Below the pieces are notes generated by a model. The model did not search any database, was not told where the DNA came from, and saw only the letters and a program-made list of their open reading frames with translations. Source: Cesiribacter sp. SM1 (GTDB lineage Bacteria; Bacteroidota; Bacteroidia; Cytophagales; Cyclobacteriaceae). Taken from it: a stretch of DNA of 63,807 bases. The position numbers were made by a program, and so were the translations under genes. The number at the start of each line of letters is the position of its first letter. Position 1 is the first letter of the stretch. Below, piece after piece: positions 25,786 through 33,569 of the stretch. The stretch spans positions 1 through 63,807 of the forward strand of contig NZ_JAHXBU010000002.1 of NCBI RefSeq assembly GCF_020178975.1, given 5' to 3'.

Positions 25786-26703
25786 GGGAGTCCAGGGGAG
25801 AGAAGGTGCCTTTGAGCGGCACCTCGCTTACATGCAGGTAGATCATGGTGGTCTGGATGGAGGAGTGCCCCAGCAGCTGTTGCAGGCTGCGCAGGTTCAT
25901 GCCATCCTCCAGGGAGGGCATGAGAGGCAAATGAATGCCTAAGCGTGTGCAGGCTTACTGCTTTTTTGATGCCACTCTTTTTCAGGGCTCCCTGCATGAT
26001 GTAGCGCAGGAGTTCTGGGCTCATGGGCTCTCCTTTTTTCTGGCCGTTGAACAGGTAGTCTTTGGGCCTGCAGGCTCTGAAGTAGTCTCTTAGCTCTGGG
26101 AGCAACTTTTGGCTAAGCACGGTGTAGCGGTCTTTGCCGCCCTTTCCCCGCTTGATTTTGAGTCGGCACTTGCCATCCTGGGTTTCTACATCTTCTATGC
26201 GTAGCTTCACGAGTTCACTTCTGCGCAGGCCGCTGCCATAGCAAAGGCGCAGGATCACCCGGTGCTTCGGATTTGGGGCAGCATCAAAAAGGCGCAGCAG
26301 CTCTTTTCTGCTCAAGACCTGGGGCAGGGACTTTTCTTCTTTAGGATAAGGAATGGAAGCAGCCAGGATTTCATTATCAGCCATTTCCCGGAAGAAGTAC
26401 TTCAGGGCCGCCACATCCAGCTTTATCTTTGCCCAGCTTAGGTCCTTGTCCTTTAAAAAGTGCAGGTAGTCCAGGATCTGGTCTGTTTCTAGTTCAGTGG
26501 GAAGAGCTCCAGAACAGGCTGATGTCGCGCACTGCCCTGCGGTAGGTAGCCGTGGTGCTTTTGCTAGAGTAGCTGATGGATACTCTTTTGGTGAAGCTTG
26601 AAAGCAGAGGGGAAAGACCTGCTACCTGTGAAATGTTGGCTTCATTGAAAGCCAGGGGCTGCAGGTCTGCTGCTGTGGATTGTGGTTGTTGCTTAGATTT
26701 CAT
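25775..26703 (-). pseudogene. tyrosine recombinase of the IS91-type element, two frameshifts
   Basis: Reading across frames gives an XerD-like integrase. The N-terminal SAM-like domain starts at 26703 and shifts frame near 26495; the catalytic domain 25920-26414 holds CYGSGLRRSELVKL and [12 protein letters not shown] second shift lies in a GGG run at 25912-25914, after which [20 protein letters not shown] supplies the catalytic Tyr, ending LEQ at 25775. It lacks the extra patch that distinguishes IntI integrases. Integrase plus IS91 transposase pairs are a known Bacteroidota arrangement. Confidence 0.8.
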
Positions 26704-26813
26704 ACCATCTTTATTTTGGTTATGAAATCTTATACCTATTTTGAAGCAGTGTCTCTTGCTTCAAAGCAGTGCCACTTGGAATACATTGAACCTCTACCGC
26801 TGTAAGCGGTTTA

Positions 26814-26933
26814 GTTCAACAACAGAATAAAGCAAATGCCCCAACAGCATTCAGCCATTGATAGTGCAGGAAGCAATTTTTGCGTACATTCAGCAAAGGC
26901 CGGTGAAGGGCATCTGCTTTATTCAATGAACGT
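26814..26933 (+). repeat. attC-like site 1 (left part, interrupted by a group II intron)
   Basis: Starts with GTTCAAC (fits RYYYAAC), then AACAGAATAAAGCAAATGCC; the opposite arm GGGCATCTGCTTTATTC is followed by AATGAACGT. The arms form a long imperfect hairpin of ~120 bp. The core GTT is completed by the T at 27740, after the intron. Outer arms are identical to sites 2 and 3. Confidence 0.7.
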
Positions 26934-27739
26934 GTGTGTCTTGAACCGACTCCTGCTCATGTAGGAGAAGGATGCTGTACAAAAGATGGAAGGCTTTTCT
27001 TTTGAAGGAGCTACAAGTGCGGAAGCCGAGTGAACTGGCTGGCCGACTTGCTTTCAGAAGAAGAGGATTTGGACTTCCGCAGACGCCCGTCAGGGGGAGT
27101 TTGCAAACCACCTTATGCTGCTGAAGGAGTAACTGCCTTTGGTGGTGAACGATAAGGAAAAACGGGAACAGAGATTCCTGTAGGTGCGTGTTGAGGAGCT
27201 GAATAAATTGAACCACCTAAGAAGCCTCGTTAGGATTAAAGTAATGTCGAAAGCAGGTGCTACGTCTACATCTGTGAAGGGAGTGTGAAGGATGTCCTGA
27301 TTTCTGATCACATGGCATTCGGGCTGGGCGCCCCCGGGTAAAGGTGGCAGGAATGCAGCACAGGCTTTTGTTCGGAACAAGATCGGACCGCCGAAGCGGA
27401 AGCCACTATTGCACTGTTAACTGAAGAAGGAAGCAGTCACACAAGGATAGTGTGAGATAGTGGTGGCAGATCAGGCCGTAGTAGCGAGGAAGGCTCTGTA
27501 ATGGAGCTGGAGTGAAGGACCTGACTTGTTTAGTTTCGGCTATGTAACAACCAGAAATGGGACGATTAGACAGCTAGAAACAGATCACTGCCATTACCTG
27601 AAAAGGTACTGGTACATCCAAAATGTTACTACATTAGTGATTAAACAAGAAGAGCCGTATGAAGGGAGCGGGCCCCGCCGGGACTTTCACGTACGGTTCC
27701 GTGAGAACGCGAGGGTGAAATTCCCCTGCGTGACTCGAT
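26934..27739 (+). mobile_element. group II intron 1, ORF-less (806 nt)
   Basis: The 5' end GTGTGTCTTGAACC fits GUGYG. Domain V spans 27652-27699: GAGCCGTATGAAGGGA pairs with CTTTCACGTACGGTTC, with a GC-rich insert in the loop. Domain VI follows (GAGGGTGAAATTCCCCTGCG) and the end is TGACTCGAT. No reverse-transcriptase ORF is present and the size is that of an intron RNA core alone. Closely related to intron 2 at 31062. It splits attC-like site 1 between GT and T of the core. Confidence 0.82.
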
Positions 27740-27887
27740 TATGCCCAAGCAAAACAGCAGCTTCGGGAAAGGGTGGTGGTAAGCTTCCTGCTTACCATAG
27801 AAGGACTCTCACTCAAACATAGTGCACAAGTCAAATAGAAACTAAAGTTCGTATATTAGGATTATGAATGTTAAAAGACATTAGCTC

Positions 27888-28115
27888 ATGCGGACAGTAA
27901 GTTTAAATATACCGGACAACATAGATATCAATGAACCGGAGCTGAAGATCATATTAGCTGGTGAACTCTATGAAAGAGAAAGGCTATCTCTTGGGCAGGC
28001 GGCTGATTTGGCTGGACTTTCCAAAAGGGCTTTTATAGAAATACTGGGTAAGTTCGGATTTTCAATATTCAGTCAGTCCGAAGAGGATCTACTATCGGAT
28101 ATAGAAAATGCCTGA
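27888..28115 (+). CDS. UPF0175-family antitoxin
   Basis: 75 aa. An N-terminal strand (RTVSLNIPDNIDIN) is followed by LKIILAGELYERERLSLGQAA and a short HTH-like segment AGLSKRAFIEILGKFG, the UPF0175 pattern. Its stop overlaps the toxin start by 8 bp (28108-28115). It lies in the first complete cassette, 149 bp after the cassette boundary at 27740. Confidence 0.85.
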   Translation: MRTVSLNIPDNIDINEPELKIILAGELYERERLSLGQAADLAGLSKRAFIEILGKFGFSIFSQSEEDLLSDIENA

Positions 28116-28563
28116 CCTGATTATTTGTGATACAAGCTGCTTGATACTCTTTGATAAAATCAATCAGCTTGATCTTCTTCGACTGTGTTACAATACAATT
28201 TATGTGACACCAGAAGTTGCTGCGGAATATGGTAAGCAACTGCCGGACTGGGTTCTTAGCAGGAAAGTTGCAAATCAGTCGCATCAACGTATCCTTGAAC
28301 AAATACTTGGAGTAGGTGAATCCAGTGCAATTGCTTTGGGCGTTGAGTTACCACAATCAACAGTAGTAATTGATGATTTGAAAGCAAGGAAGGTTGCAAA
28401 GTCTTTAAATCTTCAGATAACTGGCAGTTTAGGCATTTTGGTTAAAGCCAAGCAAAAAGGACATATAGATCAACTGGCACCGGTGCTTGATGATGTACAG
28501 CAGACTGATTTTAGAATATCTGAAAAAATTCTAACAAAAATATTAAGCCTGGTGGGCGAATAA
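28108..28563 (+). CDS. DUF3368 PIN-like toxin
   Basis: 151 aa: LIICDTSCLILFDKINQLDL (first acidic residue of a PIN-like active site), VTPEVAAEYG, LGVGESSAIALG with conserved Glu and VVIDDLKARKVAKSL with Asp pair, then a C-terminal GSLGILVKAKQKG. DUF3368 proteins are PIN-fold nucleases paired with UPF0175 antitoxins. Overlaps the antitoxin gene; together they fill cassette A. Confidence 0.85.
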   Translation: MPDLIICDTSCLILFDKINQLDLLRLCYNTIYVTPEVAAEYGKQLPDWVLSRKVANQSHQRILEQILGVGESSAIALGVELPQSTVVIDDLKARKVAKSLNLQITGSLGILVKAKQKGHIDQLAPVLDDVQQTDFRISEKILTKILSLVGE

Positions 28564-28577
28564 ACAAATGAAAGCCT

Positions 28578-28592
28578 GGGCGTAACAACAGT
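28578..28592 (+). repeat. attC-like site 2, left fragment
   Basis: GGGCGTAAC followed by AACAG, cut by the IS1182-type insertion; the rest of the site is at 30086-30205. The stretch just before AAC (GCCTGGGCGTAAC) is the inverse complement, 11 of 13, of this cassette's first bases (GTTATGCCCAAGC with the core G). Confidence 0.7.
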
Positions 28593-30085
28593 AGCTGTTA
28601 CACAACTCGCTGAAAAAGTAGGCTGATCGTTGATTTTTTTAACACCAGCTACTTCTAAATTTTCCAGTCAGATCAAATTTCACCACAAACAGCCAAAAAA
28701 GAGTATTTATAGCCCCCACTGGGGCTATTAGCGCTGCTGTTTTTCTTCTGCTCTGGCAGAAGTTGATCCATTTCTTGAGGTTATAGGCAGCAGCTGCCAT
28801 GAGCATCTTTTTATCAGCTGAAAGGATGCCCCTGGTGTTGATTTTTGACAGGCCCATGTAGTTGATCAGGGTGCCGAATACTGGCTCCACCGTTGATGAT
28901 CGTTTTTTCTTCATCCACCTGGCTCTTCTGGAATCCAGCCTTTCTATAGCTCTTTCATATTCTTCTCTGTAGTAGGTGATGTCGATTTTCTTTTCTTTCT
29001 GCTCTTTACCCAGGCAGGAGTCTTTCAAGGGGCAGCCTTTGCAGTCACTTCTGGTGGTGAAGTACTGGCGCTGGAGGCTGTCTTGAGCCGATCGTTTGAT
29101 CTTTCTAAAGGTGGCTTTCTTGCCCTGGGGGCATATCCACACATCCTCTTCCTTATCATAAGTAAAACCTTCAGGACCTCCTTTGTAGGTGCCATGTACA
29201 GGAATATAGGCCTGGATGTTTAGCTTCTCCAAAAGGGCATAGTTTTCTCCCGAGCAATAAGCTCCATCAGCTAAAAGAGCTTTCAAGCCAAGCTCAAAGG
29301 ATTGGAGTCTCTCTTTGGTTTCCTGCAGTATCCTGGGCAGACACTGGCTGTCGCGTTCCATGTCGGTTCTGATCAGAGAGATCAGCCTGGGTGTGTACAA
29401 TAACATGATGGGAGGTATCGACTGCTAACTGGTTGAAGTAGCAGAGCTGCCTTCTTTTGCCGGGCTTTACGGCTATTCTGGCATCAGGGTCTACGGGTGA
29501 GTAATGGGTTTTATTGGAGGTGAAGCGGGCCTGCTTTAAGCTGCCAGCAGGAGAAGTAAACTGCTTGTGGTGCCAGTTCTCCTGCCTGCTTTCTAGTTCC
29601 TGGAGCTCTTCTTTTGATGCAGTGATAGTTTGCTCTTCAAGGCTGGCTATGTTTTCTTTTGCTTTACGTCTGGCAGTGGAGATCACCGGCCTTGCTTTCT
29701 GTAGCTCCTTTCCCAGTTCTTCCTGGGCTACTTTTAGCTCCAGCGAATCCATGGAAGCGTTGGCTTTGATCAGGGCAGAGTCCACTGCTGCAACGGAACC
29801 TGTTCCACAGCGGCAGCTACCATACCTGATTCTACACAAAGGGAGAGAATGTGGTTGAATAGCTTGTTGAAGATGGGCCTGGGAAGTAGCTTTCTGGTAC
29901 GGCAAAGCGTGGAGTGGCAGGGAAGCTCTTCGCCTATGTTATAACCCAGAAAGTAGAGAAGATCCAGTCTTAAGCTGCACACTTCCAGCAGCTTTCTGTC
30001 AACAAAATTATGCCGCCCCTGCATTGCCTTGAATGTTTGTCCCTTAGCTTAACTACAGCTATTTTGGCAGTGTTGTGCAACAGCC
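28593..30085 (-). mobile_element. IS1182-type insertion sequence in attC-like site 2
   Basis: Ends AGCTGTTACACAAC (left) and GGCTGTTGCACAAC (right, reversed) are terminal inverted repeats. It is flanked by ACAACAG direct repeats at 28585-28591 and 30086-30092. Removing it with one repeat restores AACAACAGAATAAAGCA exactly as in the other two sites. Its transposase is frameshifted. Confidence 0.8.
28639..30024 (-). pseudogene. IS1182-family transposase, broken by frameshifts
   Basis: Three frames together make one transposase: N-terminus at 30024-29770 (LLYFLGYNIGEELPCHSTLC), middle at 29905-29294 (VDSALIKANASMDSL and KTHYSPVDPDARIAVKPGK) and C-terminus at 29406-28639 (LLADGAYCSGENY, GCPLKDSCLG, EPVFGTLINYMGL). 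The domains and motif order are those of IS1182. At least two frameshifts make it inactive. Confidence 0.85.
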
Positions 30086-30205
30086 ACAACAGAATAAAGC
30101 AAGCTCCCCCAGCGCATTCAGCCATTGACAATGCTATTGTCTACCTTTGCGTGGGCATAGCAAAGGCCGGTGAAGGTCGCCTGCTTTATTCAGCGCACGT
30201 TGCCC
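30086..30205 (+). repeat. attC-like site 2, right part
   Basis: Continues AGAATAAAGCAAGC and closes with GCCTGCTTTATTCAGCGCAC and the core GTTGCCC (30199-30205). Unlike sites 1 and 3, it has no intron at the core. The internal stretch TTTGCGT ... GCAAAGGCCGGTGAAG is shared with site 1. Confidence 0.7.
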
Positions 30206-30372
30206 ACAATTGAAGATCGTTTGTTTACATTTAACGAAACTTTTTAGTATCTTGGTCTGTATCTATATATGTAAACTAAATTAATCAGAAATTCGAAGTT
30301 GGCCTGCTCGAGGAGGCTTTTGAATTCTTACAATCTCTGGACTTAAAGCATCGGGCAAAGATACTTCAGAAT

Positions 30373-30621
30373 GTGCGTCGCGCGCAGTTTCACCATGATC
30401 CGAAGCTCTTTAAGAAACTGAACGAGGAGATCTGGGAGTTTAGAACGCTTTATGCCGGACTTCAATATCGACTACTGGCTTTCTGGGATAAAACTGATAA
30501 GAAGCAAACGCTGGTACTTGCTACACATGGATTTATCAAGAAGACCAGCAAGGTGGACAGAAAAGAAATTGATAAAGCAGAACGCATCCGACAGGTTTAT
30601 TTTAAAAACAAAGGATTATGA
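30373..30621 (+). CDS. RelE/HigB-superfamily (Gp49-like) toxin
   Basis: 82 aa from the GTG at 30373, but the homologous frame continues upstream to 30280 (FEVGLLEEAFEFLQSLD, then LKHRAKILQNV) with no ATG, GTG or TTG before a stop at 30277. The true protein is therefore either ~113 aa from a non-standard start (ATT at 30280) or has lost its start. The core is typical: LNEEIWEFRTLYAGLQYRLL, then ATHGFIKKTSKVDRKEIDKA. The stop overlaps the antitoxin start. Cassette B. Confidence 0.75.
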   Translation: MRRAQFHHDPKLFKKLNEEIWEFRTLYAGLQYRLLAFWDKTDKKQTLVLATHGFIKKTSKVDRKEIDKAERIRQVYFKNKGL

Positions 30622-30929
30622 AAAAGTACTCTTTAGATGAAGCAGAAGATAAGCTGATTGGGTTAAAGGGAACTCCTGCTCGTGATCAGTATGAGTTTGA
30701 GCTAAAACTCGAGCTTATTGGCGATATGATCAAAGCTGCCAGAAAAGAAAGGAATCTGACCCAGGAACAGCTCGGACAGTTAATCGGAGTTAAAAAAGCT
30801 CAAGTATCCAGACTAGAGAACAATGCCAGCAATGTGACCATAGATACGATATTAAAGGTCTTCAAAGCTCTTGAAGCAAAAGTAAACTTCAAAGTAGAGC
30901 TTTTAGATAGGCAGGTGAAAGTAGCATAA
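30618..30929 (+). CDS. XRE-family HigA-like antitoxin
   Basis: 103 aa. A charged N-terminus (YSLDEAEDKLIGLKGTPARD) precedes an HTH_3 domain: IGDMIKAARKERNLTQEQLG, KKAQVSRLENNASNVTID. It overlaps the toxin by 4 bp (30618-30621). The cassette ends 10 bp later at attC-like site 3, a compactness typical of gene cassettes. Confidence 0.88.
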   Translation: MKKYSLDEAEDKLIGLKGTPARDQYEFELKLELIGDMIKAARKERNLTQEQLGQLIGVKKAQVSRLENNASNVTIDTILKVFKALEAKVNFKVELLDRQVKVA

Positions 30930-30938
30930 TAATAAACT

Positions 30939-31061
30939 GTGGGCAACAACAGAATAAAGCAACCGCCCCGCCAGCATGGTTGCCATTGACAGTGCAGGCA
31001 AAAATCTTTGCGTACTCTGAGCAGAGGTCAGTGAATGGGCTGCTGCTTTATCAATGAACGT
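30939..31061 (+). repeat. attC-like site 3 (left part, interrupted by a group II intron)
   Basis: GTGGGCAAC AACAG AATAAAGCA, internal TTTGCGTAC, then CTGCTGCTTTATCAATGAAC and GT at 31060-31061. GTGGGCAAC is the exact inverse complement of GTTGCCCAC, the start of the cassette it ends. The core T is at 31890, after the intron. Confidence 0.7.
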
Positions 31062-31889
31062 GTGTGTCTTGAACCGACTCCTACAATAGTGGGGGAAGGA
31101 TGCTGTACAAAAGATGGAAGGCTTTTCTTTTGAGAGAGCCACAAGTGCGGAAGCCGAGCGAAAGGGCTGGCCGACCTGCTTTCAGAAGAAGAGGATTGGA
31201 CTTCCGCAGACGCCCGTCAGGGGGAGTCTGCAAACCACCTTATGCTGCTGGAGGAGTAATTGTCTCTGGTGGTAAACGATAAGGAAAAACGGGAACAGAG
31301 ATTCCTGTAGGTGTGTGTTGAGGAGCTGAATAAATGGGGACGCCCAGTCTGAACCACCTAAGAAGCCTCGTTAGGATATAAAGTAATGTCGAAAGTAAGT
31401 ACTACGTCCGCACCTGTGACAAGCATGAAGGGTGACCTGATTACTGATCATGCGGCATTCGGGCTGGGCGCCCCCGGGTAAAGGTGGCAGGAATGCAGCA
31501 CAGGCTTATGGAAGTTTATCCCGCTTATTGCGGGAGAACAAGAGAAGCAAATATCGCACTGTTAACCCTCTTTGAAGGGGAAGCAGTCATACCAGGATAG
31601 TATGAGATAGTGGTGGCGGACTAGATCGTAGTAGTGATGAAGGCTCTGTAATGGAGCTGGAGCGAAGGGTCTGGCTTGTTTAGTTTCAGCTATGATACAA
31701 CTAGCAATGGGATGATTGAATAGCTAGAAACAGATCACTGCCATTACCTGAAAAGGTACTGGCACATCCAAAATGTTACTACATTAGTGATTAAACAAGA
31801 AGAGCCGTATGAAGGGAGCGGGCCCCGCCGGGACTTTCACGTACGGTTCCGTGAGAACGTGGGGGTGAAATTCCCCTGCGTGACTCGAC
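31062..31889 (+). mobile_element. group II intron 2, ORF-less (828 nt)
   Basis: Related to intron 1 over its full length: same 5' end GTGTGTCTTGAACC, same long internal stretches, identical domain V (31802-31849) and near-identical domain VI and 3' end TGACTCGAC. It has no reverse-transcriptase ORF. It is inserted at the same position of attC-like site 3 (GT^T), in the same orientation as the cassette genes. Confidence 0.82.
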
Positions 31890-31973
31890 TGTGAGTAACC
31901 AAAACAAGTTAAATCCAGCAACTCTGAAAAAAGCTAAGACTTCAATGGTGTCTTTAGAACCAAATAAAAGCAT

Positions 31974-32570
31974 ATGAGATTTTTCGCTAAAATAAGATGG
32001 ATTGCAAGTATTCTTTTGGTCTTCTTGATTGTACTCATAACAAACCTGATTGATAGAGACAATTTCAACCGCCTGAGCTCCTCGGTGACTACTATGTATG
32101 AAGACAGAATTGTTGCCAGTGACCTGTTATTTGAAATGTCCAAGATTATTCAGGAAAAGGAAATTGCTATTCTGACCTCAGACACCCTTTTTCTTAATAA
32201 CCAAAACATCAAGTACAATCAGGAACTAAATCAATTAGTAGAGGAGTATCGGCTTACAAAATTGACCGAAAAAGAGCGGTTGGTATTCAATCAACTTCAA
32301 GAAGAATTGGAATCACTTAAGCAAAAAGAAAGGTCGTCTACTAATATCTCAAATGGTGAATTAATAAAAAGCATAAATAAAATAGATCATCATTTGTATG
32401 ACCTCTCTAAAATTCAATTACAAGAAGGCAGGCGACAAGTTTTTATTAGCGACAAAGCCAAAGACACCATTAACTTATTCACACAAGGAGAAATTATCTT
32501 CTTGGTTATAATGGCAGTACTGATTCAAATAATCATTCTGTACAAGCCAAAAGAACTTAATGAAAAATAA
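31974..32570 (+). CDS. four-helix-bundle (MCP-type) membrane sensor protein without output domain
   Basis: 198 aa. An N-terminal membrane helix (IASILLVFLIVLITNLI) precedes a helical periplasmic region of ~135 residues (4HB_MCP-like: YEDRIVASDLLFEMSKIIQE) and a C-terminal membrane helix (IIFLVIMAVLIQIIILY). The chemoreceptor HAMP and signalling domains are absent. It fills cassette C, 85 bp after the boundary at 31890. Role unknown; it may modulate a full receptor or kinase. Confidence 0.7.
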   Translation: MRFFAKIRWIASILLVFLIVLITNLIDRDNFNRLSSSVTTMYEDRIVASDLLFEMSKIIQEKEIAILTSDTLFLNNQNIKYNQELNQLVEEYRLTKLTEKERLVFNQLQEELESLKQKERSSTNISNGELIKSINKIDHHLYDLSKIQLQEGRRQVFISDKAKDTINLFTQGEIIFLVIMAVLIQIIILYKPKELNEK

Positions 32571-32697
32571 AAGCTACTCATATAGCTTATGGCGGATGAG
32601 CGGCTGCCAGCAAGGTATGCTCTCCGTAGTGTGGTTCATCCTTGGTGGACACGAAATTGCTCCGAAACCGCCACAAGCCATATACAACCCGTTATGG
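32571..32697 (+). repeat. attC-like site 4 (divergent)
   Basis: TATAGCTTATGGCGG (32581-32595) pairs with CCGCCACAAGCCATA (32668-32682), 13 of 15, giving a ~110-nt hairpin ending CAACCC and core-like GTTATGG (32691-32697). GCTACTCATA just before the left arm is a near inverse complement of the start of cassette C (TGTGAGTAAC). The arms differ from sites 1-3, as attCs of different origin do. Confidence 0.45.
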
Positions 32698-32743
32698 TTC
32701 ATTAAATCGGAACATGGTAGCCAACTTTTGAGTATATTGGGAT

Positions 32744-32965
32744 ATGAATTACCAGGACTACATAGTAATAAGAGCTGACAAGAGATTCGGTAGGCCTACT
32801 ATAAAGGGTACCAGAATAAAAGTTTATGATGTACTCAACTGGCTCTCAAATGGTATGTCTAAGGCAGAGATCTTAGCTGACTTCGAAGAGCTGAACGAGG
32901 ACATGATCAATGCCTGTCTTGCCTTTGCTGCTGATAAAGAACATAAACTCCGGATTGCATCTTGA
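32744..32965 (+). CDS. DUF433-family antitoxin
   Basis: 73 aa: IVIRADKRFGRPTIKGTRIK, then YDVLNWLSNGMSKAEILADF, the DUF433 signature (RPxIxGTRI). These antitoxins pair with DUF5615 PIN-like toxins, whose broken copy starts in the overlapping TTGA at 32962. Confidence 0.87.
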   Translation: MNYQDYIVIRADKRFGRPTIKGTRIKVYDVLNWLSNGMSKAEILADFEELNEDMINACLAFAADKEHKLRIAS

Positions 32966-33118
32966 CCCTGCTGTTCGACCAGAATATTTCTCCCAACATT
33001 GCAAAGCAGCTTGAGGATACCTTTCCTGGTGCAAAACAGGTAAGACATCTGGGACTGGAGAATGCATAGGATTTAGAGATATTCGAATATACCAAGTCAA
33101 ATGGTTATGCAGTAGAGA
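32962..33118 (+). pseudogene. DUF5615 PIN-like toxin, broken
   Basis: LTLLFDQNISPNIAKQLED is the conserved N-terminus of DUF5615, then VRHLGLENA is followed by an in-frame TAG where this family normally has a variable residue before D.EIFEYAK. The downstream frame (DLEIFEYTKSNGYA) continues for a few codons and then is lost near 33113. The toxin is dead while its antitoxin is intact. Confidence 0.75.
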
Positions 33119-33158
33119 TGCCTTAGCCTATCAGAAAAAACTTCGTGACAAGGGGAGT

Positions 33159-33569
33159 GATCTATTCATTGACACCAATGCCATCATCAATATTGATAAG
33201 GGTCACGAGGCCCTTTTTTATTTTGAGATGGATATTTTCCCAAGGTACATACAAGCTAGATCAGCCAGATTGAAGCCTTTGCTTACCCTAAGCTCACAGA
33301 TATCAGTCGGGAAAAAAATCAATCATTTTTTCACACATAAAGTGAAGGTTCATGGACATGATGAATTCATTCAGGAAAACATGATTGAGCTCATGCGCAA
33401 ATACAAGCTAAAGCTACCGGATGCTGTTGTTGCTGCCACAGCAATTCTATACCAATTCCCTCTTTTGACTTCTGATACCGGATTCGAGAAAATCAATTGC
33501 GCTGGGTTTGAATTAATCCTGTATGATGCTCCTGTTTGGTTATCATCTTCAGGAGCGGGCAATATCTAA
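33159..33569 (+). pseudogene. PIN-domain (VapC) toxin remnant
   Basis: LFIDTNAIINI at ~33159 and the C-terminal KYKLKLPDAVVAATAILYQF, then PLLTSDTGFEKI, are PIN hallmarks. Between them the frame is disturbed: the stretch around 33240-33330 reads sensibly only across two frames. No antitoxin gene is attached. It is probably fused behind the DUF5615 remnant by a deletion. Confidence 0.65.

Noticed and set aside
25775-26703. The tyrosine recombinase as the integron integrase IntI
   Set aside because: It lacks the IntI-specific extra patch, is frameshifted, and overlaps the IS91 transposase gene as part of that element.
27526-27822. Open frame inside group II intron 1 as an intron-encoded protein
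   Set aside because: It has no reverse-transcriptase motif and covers domains V-VI, which are structured RNA.
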